Position numbers and translations under genes: made by a program. Of a stretch of 64,000 nucleotides of DNA, positions 22,577 through 31,002 are shown one piece after another (position 1 is the stretch's first letter; each line of letters begins with the position of its first letter). Source of the DNA: Streptomyces fildesensis (GTDB lineage Bacteria; Actinomycetota; Actinomycetes; Streptomycetales; Streptomycetaceae); assembly GCF_016107395.1 (NCBI RefSeq), contig NZ_JAAIKO010000036.1:1-64000 (forward strand), written 5' to 3'. Under the pieces are notes generated by a model. It made no database searches. It was not told the DNA's origin and saw only the letters and a list, made by a program, of their open reading frames with translations.

Positions 22577-23067
22577 CAGATCACCTCGTCCAGCTCGGCC
22601 TGCATCTGCGCCGCTTCGACGTCGCGCACCACGGCCTGGGCGAGCAGCATTCGCAGCACGAGCACGATGAGCGCGACCCCCAGGATGGCCACGCCGATCC
22701 CGGCCATGATCACGGTGACACCTGGGTCCTCCCGCTGGCCCGGCGCGTTGATGGCCGTGACCGCGAACCACACGAGGGCAGCCCCCACGATCGCGCCGAT
22801 CACGCCGTCCACGTAGCGGAAGGCGGCGTGGGAGAACACGGTTCCGCGTCGCACCATCGCCACCAGCCGCCATACACAGACCAGGGCGACCTGGGCCGAC
22901 ACCATCCCCAGGATCGTGATCACGCGCAGTGGGGTCAGCGGGATCGATCCGTCCTCCGGGTCGTTCCCGCTGATCAACGTCCACAGCATCAACACCTGTA
23001 CGAGCGCGGTGCCGGTGATCACCACCACGAGCACGGCGCGCAGCGCACCCACTGCCAGCTTTCCCAT
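22576..23067 (-). CDS. DUF2975 family membrane protein
   Basis: This four-helix membrane protein of about 163 residues has segments GALRAVLVVVITGTALVQVLMLW, VITILGMVSAQVALVCVW, GVIGAIVGAALVWFAV and VIMAGIGVAILGVALIVLVL, matching DUF2975. The C-terminal acidic tail ends in ELDEVI. The start is uncertain: ATG 23067 (MGKLAVG) begins just before the first helix and follows a GGATGG repeat, while ATG 23082 adds five residues. It is coupled to the XRE gene. DUF2975-XRE pairs are widespread, small and of unknown physiological role. Confidence 0.8.
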   Translation of the reverse strand: MGKLAVGALRAVLVVVITGTALVQVLMLWTLISGNDPEDGSIPLTPLRVITILGMVSAQVALVCVWRLVAMVRRGTVFSHAAFRYVDGVIGAIVGAALVWFAVTAINAPGQREDPGVTVIMAGIGVAILGVALIVLVLRMLLAQAVVRDVEAAQMQAELDEVI

Positions 23068-23099
23068 GACCCATCCATCCATCGAGCTACGATGGGAAT

Positions 23100-23116
23100 C
23101 TATCGATTTTCGATAG
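23100..23116. promoter_or_regulatory. Palindromic operator of the DUF2975-XRE operon
   Basis: CTATCGA-TTT-TCGATAG is a perfect 7-bp inverted repeat about 33 bases upstream of the DUF2975 start, in the only AT-rich part of the region. TATCGA-type palindromes are commonly seen before DUF2975/XRE pairs and are well placed for autorepression by the XRE protein. Confidence 0.75.
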
Positions 23117-23257
23117 GTCAGGCAAGTCCTGGACCGGAGGTCGGGCGGCGGTTTCACCTCGCGGCGGGAGCCGACCGTTCCGCCACCCGCGCCGACCGGC
23201 CACCTACGCCCATCTCATGGCGGCAAGGACGAGAGAGGCGACGGCCCCAGAAAAGTA

Positions 23258-23442
23258 GGCGCATCGCCCTCGCTCCCGAATCCGCCGCCCGCCTATACGC
23301 CCGCCCCGGCGTCACCTACCGACCCGTCAGCGGCGTCAGCCCGAGTCAGGTCGGCGTCGCTTGGGCACCCGCCGACGACACCAATCCCGTCATCCAGGAC
23401 TTCGTCCACTGCTGCCTGGACACCAGACCCCCAACGACGTGA
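23258..23442 (+). pseudogene. C-terminal remnant of a LysR-type regulator
   Basis: About 60 codons read RIALAPESAARLYARPGVTYRPVSG...VGVAWAPADDTNPVIQDFV, the end of a LysR substrate-binding domain (typical order: ALVPES, Y-R-P-L, LAWR-DD-SPV). There is no start codon, DNA-binding domain or ribosome-binding site, and the upstream sequence belongs to the DUF2975 promoter. It is a clear gene scrap left by deletion. The remaining sequence between 23117 and 23500 shows nothing else recognisable. Confidence 0.75.
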
Positions 23443-23500
23443 AAGTGCCCAGCCCCTTTCCCGCTCAACGGGCCGGCTTCGCGGCACTGGCCTCGCGCCA

Positions 23501-24562
23501 CTAGAACGGGCGGGCGTACGGCTGCGCGCTCACGTCGTCGTAGATCCGGTGCAACCAGGGCTGACGGACGACGGGCAGCCGGGCCAGCGTGCTGCGGAAG
23601 ACTCCCGAGTCGGGCCGGAACGGCCCCCATGGGTGGAGCGGCAGGGGATCATCGCGCAAGACACCGTCGGGCAGTCGACCACTCGCGGGAACCAGCAACT
23701 GTTCGCTGTGGAAAGCCAGATACGCCCACACCTCGGCGGCCAATGGCACGGTATCCGCGGTGCCGGACGGCTGCCATGCCCTCCCCGTCTGCGGATGCCG
23801 CGGAACCAGGACGATGGCGGCGGCGGGGTCCGGGGCCTGCAGGCCCGGTCCGGCCAGGACGGCTGTCTTCGCCGTCGGCCCGGACGGAAGCAGCGCGTCG
23901 AGCGAACGTCGGAAGATGTCCGCGACAGGGCCGTCGGGGACGGACACCGCTGTGCCCGCCGAGGCCGCCACCAGGTGGGCCAGCGCCGTGCCGACCGCCG
24001 CCGCCCATCGAGGGCTCCAGACCCCGGACGGCTCGACCGGCGGTGTGCCCTCCCGGTCGTTCGCCAGTGCCTCCCAACCGATCCACTGGGTCTCGGGGCC
24101 GTCAGTGGGAAGCCGGTGTACTGCCTTCGGGTCGAGCCACACCGCCTGCCAGCGCGAGCAGTCGTCGATGCGGGTCGCCACCGCCCGCCCGCACCCCTCG
24201 CATGCCAGATTCGGGCCGTCCCTCCCGTCCAGCCCGCAGCAGCCGCCATCACACTGCTCGAGCATCAGGACGGTACCGCGGGTGTCACCGGGGCTGACGA
24301 GGATCGCTCCGGGCGCCCCGAGGGACAGGGCAGAGACCGGCGCGAACACACCGCGGGTCTCCGCCTCCCCCTCACCGACCTCGTCCCACAACCGCCACGG
24401 TGGCCCGGAGGGCTCCGGATCGACGGCGTACGTCCCCGGGTCCATCAGCACGGGGAACAGCCCGTATCCATAACTCTGGTGAGCATGGTCGGGAAGCGCC
24501 ACCCGCGACAGAGGAGCAGTCAGCACGGCGCCGCACCCCACACACGCGAACACTCCGGCCAT
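23501..24562 (-). CDS. Hypothetical protein with an N-terminal zinc-ribbon-like motif
   Basis: This 353-residue cytosolic protein begins MAGVFACVGCGAVLTAPLSR, where the CxxC pair, with DGGCCG and NLACEGCGR at about 135-150, looks like paired metal-binding knuckles. The remainder has FPVLMDPGTYAVDPEP, repeated Trp/Pro-rich segments and a PLHPWGPFRPDSGVF near the end. It resembles a conserved but uncharacterised actinobacterial family; I know no function. ATG 24562 is chosen because GGGGGAG is just upstream; the frame extends 80 further codons without conservation. Confidence 0.65.
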   Translation of the reverse strand: MAGVFACVGCGAVLTAPLSRVALPDHAHQSYGYGLFPVLMDPGTYAVDPEPSGPPWRLWDEVGEGEAETRGVFAPVSALSLGAPGAILVSPGDTRGTVLMLEQCDGGCCGLDGRDGPNLACEGCGRAVATRIDDCSRWQAVWLDPKAVHRLPTDGPETQWIGWEALANDREGTPPVEPSGVWSPRWAAAVGTALAHLVAASAGTAVSVPDGPVADIFRRSLDALLPSGPTAKTAVLAGPGLQAPDPAAAIVLVPRHPQTGRAWQPSGTADTVPLAAEVWAYLAFHSEQLLVPASGRLPDGVLRDDPLPLHPWGPFRPDSGVFRSTLARLPVVRQPWLHRIYDDVSAQPYARPF

Positions 24563-24779
24563 ACGCACTCCCCCGCCCCTGGAAAGCCGGATTATCCCGG
24601 CCCGACGATCGACCGCCAACACCTTTTGTGACCGCGCGGGGCTCAGGACGGGGCCGGCACCCGCCGACCAGATGATCGGGGGTCGGCCCGGGCCCTGTGC
24701 TCCCCCACGAGCCGCACCCTTCCCGATCACGGCAGATGCCCCCTCCCCCCGCCCGATCGAGCTGGCCGGCGCGGACCGT

Positions 24780-24947
24780 TCAGCTGTGCGCGAGTTCGGC
24801 CAGGGCATCGAGACGAGTGGGCGTCCAGCCGAGCTCGCGTTGGGCGCGGGCGCCGGTGAGTTGCTGGTCGAGTGCGAACACCTCGGCGATCGGACCCATC
24901 TGCTGCAGAGCCTCGTCCAAGGTCAGCGACCGGACGCTGCCGGGGCA
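24780..24947 (-). pseudogene. C-terminal fragment of an NAD-dependent epimerase/SDR
   Basis: The end of a minus-strand frame reads SLTLDEALQQMGPIAEVFALDQQLTGARAQRELGWTPTRLDALAELAHS. This is the standard tail of extended SDR epimerases (ARRELGW-P). Upstream the similarity stops abruptly and no catalytic YxxxK or glycine-rich motif is present. The parent gene has been deleted up to this point. It lies directly downstream of the CDF gene on the same strand. Confidence 0.7.
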
Positions 24948-25024
24948 TCCGGCGGCGCGGACGGTCCGGAGATGGCTCCGGGCGTTGCGCGGTGCCACCC
25001 GCGAAGACAGCCGCAACCGGGAGG

Positions 25025-26056
25025 TCAGTGGTCGTGGGGGACCGAGCGGTGGACGGGTCCGTGGGAGTCGTCGCAGTGCGGGTCCTCGTCACCGCCGGGC
25101 GGCGTGGTGATCTGCAACAGGTCCGAATTGTCCTCCTCGCCGACGTGGTCGACCTGCAGGGTCGCGTGCTCGATGCGGTACTCGTCCTGGAGCAACTGCC
25201 GCAGCGTGCGGCGTACGGCGTGGCAGTCCTTGCCGGGCTGGACCAGCACGTGGGCGGACAGGGCGTTCTGGCCGGAGGTGATCTGCCAGACGTGCAGGTC
25301 GTGGATCTCCACGACGGTGTCCTGCGCGGCGAGGCGGTCGCCGAGGGCGTCGGGGTCCACTCCGACGGGCGCGGCTTCGAGGAAGATCCGCGCCGAGTCA
25401 CGGATCAGTCCGTACCCGGCCTTGAGCATCAGCGCGACGACGAGAAGGGAGGCGATGGCGTCCGCGCGCTCGAACCCGGTGGTCAGCACGATCGCTCCGG
25501 CGACCGCGGTCGCGATGAAGCCGAACAGGTCGGTGAGGATGTGCTGGTAGGCGCCCTCGACGTTCAGCGAGGTGCGGTTGGCCTTGGAGATCGACCAGGT
25601 CGCGACGAGGTTGACCGCCACGCCGACCAGGGCGGTGATCAGGACGAGGCCGCCGGTGACGGCGGGCGGCGAGATCAGCCGCTGGACGGCCTCGTAGGCC
25701 AGCCACACCGACAGGAGCAGCAGCGTCAAGCCGTTGGCCTGTGCGGAAAGGATCTCCACGCGCTTGAGACCGTAGGTGTAGTGCCCCTTCGCCGGCCTGG
25801 CCGCCAGGCGCATCGCGACCAGTGCCAGCACGATCGAGACGACGTCCGTGAGCATGTGCGCGGCGTCCGAGATCAGCGCGAGGGAGTTCGCGGCCACCCC
25901 GACGACAACCTCGGCGCACATGAACACGCCGATCAGCACCAGGGCGATCGTCAGCCACCGCCGGTCCGCATCCGCGGCCACCCCGTGCGAGTGCCCCGCA
26001 TGACCGCCCCCACCGCCGTCGGGTCCGGCGGCGTGATCATGCCCGTGGTCACTCAC
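25025..26056 (-). CDS. Cation diffusion facilitator (CDF) zinc/divalent-metal exporter
   Basis: This 343-residue inner-membrane antiporter has a His-rich N-terminus (SDHGHDHAAGP, HAGHSHG), six membrane helices and a C-terminal cytosolic metallochaperone-like domain. Transport-site motifs are SLALISDAAHMLTDVVS in helix 2 and NVEGAYQHILTDLFGF in helix 5 (the HxxxD and HxxxD ligands typical of Zn-CDFs such as ZitB/CzcD). A His-rich end (DPHCDDSHGPVHRSVPHDH) may also bind metal. GTG 26056 is the start because GGAGG stands five bases upstream; the longer frame to 26236 is not conserved. It probably exports Zn2+ (or Co2+/Cd2+) in exchange for protons. Confidence 0.92.
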   Translation of the reverse strand: MSDHGHDHAAGPDGGGGGHAGHSHGVAADADRRWLTIALVLIGVFMCAEVVVGVAANSLALISDAAHMLTDVVSIVLALVAMRLAARPAKGHYTYGLKRVEILSAQANGLTLLLLSVWLAYEAVQRLISPPAVTGGLVLITALVGVAVNLVATWSISKANRTSLNVEGAYQHILTDLFGFIATAVAGAIVLTTGFERADAIASLLVVALMLKAGYGLIRDSARIFLEAAPVGVDPDALGDRLAAQDTVVEIHDLHVWQITSGQNALSAHVLVQPGKDCHAVRRTLRQLLQDEYRIEHATLQVDHVGEEDNSDLLQITTPPGGDEDPHCDDSHGPVHRSVPHDH

Positions 26057-26131
26057 AAGGACCTCCAAGGTGTGCGGACGGATGCGGCTGGGGTCAAGTG
26101 AACCGCAGCAACGCCGCTTCCACCAAAGGTT

Positions 26132-26148
26132 GTAATGGGGACCGTTAC
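26132..26148. promoter_or_regulatory. Possible operator of the CDF gene
   Basis: GTAATGGGGACCGTTAC has GTAA/TTAC outer arms and partial inner symmetry, 76 bases upstream of the CDF start. It could bind a metal sensor of the MerR or ArsR type, but no regulator is adjacent, so this is tentative. Confidence 0.3.
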
Positions 26149-26275
26149 CACTGTCACCTGCGGCGATGTGGCAGTACTCGCGGCGCACCGGCCGGCTCGA
26201 CGGGTTTCGCCCGGGTGGCCGCGACGGAGCGGGCACCCGGGACGGACCTTCGCCGTCCGTCGCCCACGTCCGTTG

Positions 26276-29200
26276 TCATTGCGCCGCCGCCTCTCCCACA
26301 GGGAGCGTGGGCAAGTGGCGTAGGTGGTCGTCAGGGTCCAGGTCGCGGCCCTGCTGGAAGGCGGTGGCGAACGCGTCCATGCCCAGGGCCTCGGTCGCGC
26401 GCGCGGTGGCGCGGGCGACGTCGCCGCGTTCGGCCGGGGGAAGCGGGGTGCCGACCGACTCCCGGAGGGCGGCGGCCGTGCCGAGCAGGCCGGCGGCGGG
26501 GGTGGATCGGCTCGCCAGTGCCTGAGCGCCGGCCAGCCCTTCGAGTGCGAGCGCGACCGCCCGGGGATCGCCTGTCCTGCGTGCCGCGGTCAAGCCCTCC
26601 AGGTGCAGTACGTACGCCTGCTGGGCGTCGCCGCGCTGCTCGGCGACGAAGCCGAGCTGCGCGAGGATCAGCGCCATTCCGGAATGCACACCCATCCTGC
26701 GGTTCCAGTCCAGCCAGGGCCGCAGGTGCTTCTCCGCCGCATCGAGGTCGCCCTGCCGACGGGCTCCGAGGGCGAGTCCGGTCTCAGCGAACTGCTCGGC
26801 GGGTCGGTGGGACTGCTCGGCGGCCAGCCGTCGGGCCCGTTCGTGGAGCTCTGCGGCGGACCCGTACTCCGCGGTGAGCAGTGCGATCCTGCCCAATCTG
26901 GACAACCGGAACGAGACATCCGTCCACAGCTGGAGTTCCTCCGCGATGCGCACGCCGTCGCGGTGCAGACGCGCGGCCTCGTCGTAGTCGCCGGCGATCT
27001 CGGCCAGGATCCCCAGTTGTTCGGCGGACTGCAGTTGGCCCCATCGGTCGCCGAGTTCGGCGAACCGGGCCGCACTGTCGACGGCGTGCTCTCTGAGGGC
27101 TGTCAGGTCGCCCCGGTAGATGGCTTCCGTGGCGCGGGTGCTGTGCGCCGCCGCGATACCCCAGGAGTCGCCGGCGGCGTGGAACTCGGCCAGCAGTTCT
27201 GCCGTCGGAACCCCATCGGACGGAACCCCATCCGACGGAACCCCATCCGACGGGATCTCATCGGACGGACCGGCGAAGCCGCACCGGGCGTGGGCCAGGA
27301 ACCATCGCGCCCTGGGGTCGGCCGCGTCGTACTCCCCGCCGTTCGGCTGCTTCGGTTGCGCGTGGTCGCCGGCCAGCAGCTCGAACCCGGCCTGCCGCGC
27401 CAGCGCGCTGCTGCGGCCCGCGGAACCCCGGTCGAGGGCAGGGACGTCGTCACCGAGGGCGCCGCAGCCCCCGCAACCCAGTGCCAGGTCGAACGATCGC
27501 CTGGCCTCACCCATGCGGCCGCGCAGGAACCAGTACCAGGCCAGCGCGTTGACCTGCCGCACCGCCAGATCCGCATCCCCGTCGGCGCCCCCGTCCGGCC
27601 TGGACCCGGATGTGGCATCGGCCAGCGCGCTGCGCAGATTGGCGCTGTCGCTGTCGAGCCGACGCAGCCAGCGGCGCTGGTCGGGGCCGTACAGCCACGG
27701 TTCGGCGCGTTCGGCCAGCTCGGTGTAGTGGATCCGGTGCCGTCGGCGGGCGGGCCGGGTCTCACCGGCCTCGTCGAGCCGTTCAAGACTGTAGGCGGCG
27801 ATCGACTCCAGCATCCGGTAGCGGGGGCCGTCCTCGCTGTTCAGCACGGTGACCAGCGAGCGGTCCACCAGCCGGGTCACGACGTCGAGGACGTCGTCGG
27901 CGGGTACGTCCTGCGCGGCGCAGACCTCTTCGGCTGCGGGCAGCGTGCATCCACCGGCGAAGACCGCCAGGCGGCTCAGAACGGAGCGCTCGGAGTTCGT
28001 CAGCAGCCCCCAGCTCCAGTCGATGACCGCGCGCAGGGTCTGGTGGCGCGCCGGTGCGTCGCGGCGCCCCGCGTTCAGCAGGCGGAAGCGGTCTCTCAGG
28101 CGCTCGGCCAGCTCGTGGACGCCCAGGGCGCGCACCCGGGCGGCCGCGAGTTCCAGCGCCAGGGGCATGCCGTCGAGACGCTCGCAGACCAGTGCCACCG
28201 CGTCGGCGTTGGCAGGGCCGAGGGCGAATCCCGGGGCGGCAGCCGCCGCCCGTGCAGCGAACAGCTGCACGGCGTCGGACTCCCGCAGCGGCTCGACCGC
28301 GTGCAGTGTCTCGCCGGAGATCGCCAGCGGCTCCCGGCTGGTGGCCAGGATGCGCAGTCCGGGAGCGTGCCGCAGCAGGGACTCGGCCAGGTCGGCGACC
28401 GGCTGGACCAGGTGTTCGCAGTTGTCCAGGACGAGCAGGAGGCGTCGGGTGCCGAGCGCGTGGGCGAGCCGGTCTTCGGTCCGCGAGGACGGCGGGTCAC
28501 CGGCGGCGTGATCGCGGATGCCCAGCACGTCGGCCACGGCAGTGGCCACGTCGGCGGTACCTCCGGTCCGTACGGTCTCGGCCGCGAGTTCGATCAGCCA
28601 GGTCCCGTCGGGAAAGGCGTCGCGGGCCGCTTCAGCGGCCGCCAGTGCGAGCCGGGTCTTGCCGACGCCACCGGGCCCGGTCAGGGTGACCAGGCGACCC
28701 GAGGCGAGCAACCCGCGCACCTGGACGACATCCTGGCCTCGTCCGATCAGGTCGGTCGATGCGGCTGGCAGGTTGGTGCGGGGCGCAGCGTCGGCGACGT
28801 CCGGGCCGGGCATCCGAGCCGCGTGGACGGAGGGGGCAGTAGGAGTCGGGTCGGGCACCAGGTCCGGGTCCTGCCGCAGGATCGCCCCGTGGAGGGCGAC
28901 CAACTCGGGGCCGGGATCGAGCCCCAGCTCATCGGCCAGGTGTTCCGTCAACTCGCGATAGCTCTCCAGTGCCTCGGCCTGCCGGCCCGAGCGGTACAGC
29001 GACTGCATGTGGACGGCCCGCAGCCTGTCCCGTAGCGGATGCTCACGGACGAGGTCGCCCAACTCATCGGCCAGCGAACGGTGTTCGCCGAGCTCCAGGC
29101 GTATCCCGGCCAGCTCCTCCACCGCCGTCAGCCGTTGCTCGTCCAGCCTGATGGCGGCCGGCTGCGCGAAGGCGTGGTCGCGGAACTCCGCGAACGCCGG

Positions 29201-29431
29201 CCCGCGCCACAGCGCCAGAGCCTCCCGCAGCAGCGGCACCCGGCCGTGCGCGTCCGGCATCCGGCGGGCCTGCAGCGTGAGCGCGGCGAACCGACCGGAA
29301 TCCAGCGCGCCGTCCGGTATCTGCAGCAGGTAGCCGGCCGGCCGGTGGACGACCAGCTCCCGGCCGCCGGGCTCGGCGAGCTCCAGCGCGCGCCGCAGTT
29401 GCGAGACCGACTTCGGGTACGACGCCGCCAT
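26276..29431 (-). CDS. AfsR/SARP-type BTAD/NB-ARC regulator lacking its DNA-binding domain (5'-truncated)
   Basis: The frame encodes about 1050 residues. From VSQLRRALELAEPGG (about residue 9) it follows the SARP plan: BTAD domain (to about 200, FAALTLQARRMPDAHGRVPLLREALALW, HSLYRSGRQAEALESYRELTEHLADELGLDPG), NB-ARC ATPase (Walker A GPGGVGKTRLAL, Walker B LLLVLDNCEHL, LATSREPL, GMPLALELAAARVR), winged helix, and C-terminal TPR-like repeats. The N-terminal OmpR-type DNA-binding domain (~60-90 residues) is missing. At 29407-29412 the homology passes directly into an oppositely oriented oxidoreductase fragment. The annotated ATG therefore lies in foreign sequence with no ribosome-binding site. 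It is probably non-functional. Confidence 0.8.
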   Translation of the reverse strand: MAASYPKSVSQLRRALELAEPGGRELVVHRPAGYLLQIPDGALDSGRFAALTLQARRMPDAHGRVPLLREALALWRGPAFAEFRDHAFAQPAAIRLDEQRLTAVEELAGIRLELGEHRSLADELGDLVREHPLRDRLRAVHMQSLYRSGRQAEALESYRELTEHLADELGLDPGPELVALHGAILRQDPDLVPDPTPTAPSVHAARMPGPDVADAAPRTNLPAASTDLIGRGQDVVQVRGLLASGRLVTLTGPGGVGKTRLALAAAEAARDAFPDGTWLIELAAETVRTGGTADVATAVADVLGIRDHAAGDPPSSRTEDRLAHALGTRRLLLVLDNCEHLVQPVADLAESLLRHAPGLRILATSREPLAISGETLHAVEPLRESDAVQLFAARAAAAAPGFALGPANADAVALVCERLDGMPLALELAAARVRALGVHELAERLRDRFRLLNAGRRDAPARHQTLRAVIDWSWGLLTNSERSVLSRLAVFAGGCTLPAAEEVCAAQDVPADDVLDVVTRLVDRSLVTVLNSEDGPRYRMLESIAAYSLERLDEAGETRPARRRHRIHYTELAERAEPWLYGPDQRRWLRRLDSDSANLRSALADATSGSRPDGGADGDADLAVRQVNALAWYWFLRGRMGEARRSFDLALGCGGCGALGDDVPALDRGSAGRSSALARQAGFELLAGDHAQPKQPNGGEYDAADPRARWFLAHARCGFAGPSDEIPSDGVPSDGVPSDGVPTAELLAEFHAAGDSWGIAAAHSTRATEAIYRGDLTALREHAVDSAARFAELGDRWGQLQSAEQLGILAEIAGDYDEAARLHRDGVRIAEELQLWTDVSFRLSRLGRIALLTAEYGSAAELHERARRLAAEQSHRPAEQFAETGLALGARRQGDLDAAEKHLRPWLDWNRRMGVHSGMALILAQLGFVAEQRGDAQQAYVLHLEGLTAARRTGDPRAVALALEGLAGAQALASRSTPAAGLLGTAAALRESVGTPLPPAERGDVARATARATEALGMDAFATAFQQGRDLDPDDHLRHLPTLPVGEAAAQ
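27205..27268. repeat. 15-bp in-frame tandem repeat in the SARP gene
   Basis: About four units of GGAACCCCATCCGAC (last copy diverged) encode repeated Ser-Asp-Gly-Val-Pro on the minus strand, in the linker before the C-terminal TPR region. Unit length divisible by three preserves the frame, so copy number can change freely. Confidence 0.8.
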
Positions 29432-29849
29432 CGACTACCGCGCGGGCTCGCTGGAGGAACAACTCGCCCAGGCCGCCCCGGAAGGGATCGACGTCTACCT
29501 CGACAGTGTCGGCGGTGACCACCTGCGGGCAGCCATCGGCGCGATGCGCACCGGCGGCCGGATCGCCCTGGTCGGCGCGATCAGCCAGTACAACGCCACC
29601 ATGCCGGCCGCCGGTCCCGACAATCTGTTCCAGGCGGCAGCCAAGGAGCTGACCCTGCGCGGCATGCTGGTCAGCAGCTACTTCGACCTCTTCCCCGAGT
29701 GGATCGGGCGCGCCGCGGGGTGGCTGGCCGACGGCACCCTGCGCACCGAGGAGACCGTGTTCGAGGGCATCGACCAGGCCCCGGCCGCCTTCCTCGGCAT
29801 GATGCGCGGCGCCAACACCGGCAAGATGCTCGTCCGGCTGGACGGCTGA
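29412..29849 (+). pseudogene. C-terminal part of an NADP-dependent MDR oxidoreductase
   Basis: About 145 codons read FGYDAAIDYRAGSLEEQLAQ, GIDVYLDSVGGDHLRAAI, MRTGGRIALVGAISQYN and end AAFLGMMRGANTGKMLVRLDG. This is the second half of a zinc-free medium-chain reductase (leukotriene-B4-dehydrogenase/CurA-like). The N-terminal substrate domain and the AAxGxVGxxxxQ nucleotide motif are missing, cut at the joint with the SARP gene. Its TGA lies five bases before the flavodoxin-like gene at 29855, which formerly shared its operon. Confidence 0.85.
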
Positions 29850-29854
29850 CGGCC

Positions 29855-30466
29855 ATGACACAACACGCCCTGCTGGTGCTCGCCCACCCGCGCAGTGACT
29901 CCCTCACCGCGCAGATCGCCCACCGCACCCGCGAACGCCTGATCGCCGACGGATACACCGTCGACCTGCTCGACCTGTACGCCGAGGGCTTCGATCCCCG
30001 CACCGGCCCTGAGGACGAGCCGGACTGGGCAGACCGTGACAAGCACTACTCCCCCGAGGTCCGGGCCCACATGGCACGGATCGACACCGCCGACGTCATC
30101 GTCGTGGTCTTCCCGCTCTGGTGGTTCGCCCTCCCCGCCATTCTCAAGGGCTGGATCGACCGGGTGTGGAACTACGGCTTCGCGTACGGCCGCAGCCGTC
30201 CTCGTCTGGGCGCCAAAAGAATGCTCTGGATCGGGCTCTCCAGCTACCCGCGCGAACAGTTCACGGAGCGCGGCTGGGACTCCGTCATCGACCGCCAACC
30301 CCGGTTGGGCATATCCGAGTTCTGCGGCATCAAGGACGCCACGGTGGAGTTCGTCCACGACTCCCTGAGCGCCGGCCCCCTCGCGCTCACCGCGGCCGAC
30401 GCCGCCCTCACCGCCTTCCTCGGCGCGCCTGCCCATGCTGTCGAACCTGTCGCACCTGTTCAATGA
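29855..30466 (+). CDS. NAD(P)H dehydrogenase (quinone) / flavodoxin-fold reductase
   Basis: This 203-residue flavodoxin-like protein of the NQO1/MdaB family has LLVLAHPRSDSLTAQI (FMN/FAD phosphate loop), VVVFPLWWFALPAILKGWIDRVWNYGFAYG (the signature PLWW..PA..KGWID.V...GFAY) and GAKRMLWIGLSSYP. Such enzymes make obligate two-electron reductions of quinones, limiting redox cycling. The ATG at 29855 starts five bases after the truncated MDR stop; they were probably one operon, and a RidA gene follows 86 bases on. After the joint, its promoter source is unclear. Confidence 0.9.
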   Translation: MTQHALLVLAHPRSDSLTAQIAHRTRERLIADGYTVDLLDLYAEGFDPRTGPEDEPDWADRDKHYSPEVRAHMARIDTADVIVVVFPLWWFALPAILKGWIDRVWNYGFAYGRSRPRLGAKRMLWIGLSSYPREQFTERGWDSVIDRQPRLGISEFCGIKDATVEFVHDSLSAGPLALTAADAALTAFLGAPAHAVEPVAPVQ

Positions 30467-30552
30467 CCGTGCGGGCGACGCCAGGACACCTGACGACACG
30501 TACCACCACCGCGGCACCGCCGCACAACCCACAATCGAAGGAGCCACCACAC

Positions 30553-30972
30553 ATGAGCGACAACCGCACCCTCACCAACCCTGCCGGACTGCACGATCCC
30601 ACCCCGTTCGGATACAGCCATGCCGCCTCCGCACCCGGCGAGTCGGTGTTCATCGGCGGTCAGTACGCCTCCGACGAAAGCGGCCAGGTCGTTCCCGGCG
30701 ACTTCGCCGCCCAGGTCGAACGCTCCGTCGCCAACCTGCGCATCGCGCTCGCCGGCGTCGGTCTCGGCCTGGAACATGTCGTACGACTCGGCTCGTACAT
30801 CGTCGACCACGACCTGGAGAAGCTGGAGATCCTCGGCAAGGCGCTGCACGGCGCCTGGGCCGACCGGCTGCCCGCCCAGACACTCGTCGGGGTCGCCGCG
30901 CTCGCGCTGCCCGGGATGCTCTTCGAGATCGACGCGGTCGCGGTCCGCCCGATCGAGAAGACCGACGCCTGA
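30553..30972 (+). CDS. RidA (YjgF/UK114) family protein
   Basis: This 139-residue RidA-fold protein has the core SVFIGGQYASDESGQVVPGDFAAQVERSVANLRIALAGVGLGLEHVVRLGSYIVD and the C-terminal AALALPGMLFEIDAVAVR, where the family usually has a conserved Arg (here L-P-G-M-L-F-E-I-D-A-V-A). Classical RidA enzymes deaminate enamine/imine intermediates. The variant lacks the usual R105 context, so its activity may differ. It lies downstream of the quinone reductase, on the same strand. Confidence 0.85.
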   Translation: MSDNRTLTNPAGLHDPTPFGYSHAASAPGESVFIGGQYASDESGQVVPGDFAAQVERSVANLRIALAGVGLGLEHVVRLGSYIVDHDLEKLEILGKALHGAWADRLPAQTLVGVAALALPGMLFEIDAVAVRPIEKTDA

Positions 30973-31002
30973 TCCGGGACGGGATCCTGATGGACGGGCA
31001 CG

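Noticed and set aside
26324-29035. 903-codon plus-strand open frame
   Set aside because: It is antisense to the SARP gene and has no recognisable domain or ribosome-binding site.
30121-30552. Upstream extension of the RidA gene frame (to 30121)
   Set aside because: The extension overlaps the quinone reductase gene in another frame and is Arg-rich without conservation. ATG 30553 matches the RidA N-terminus.
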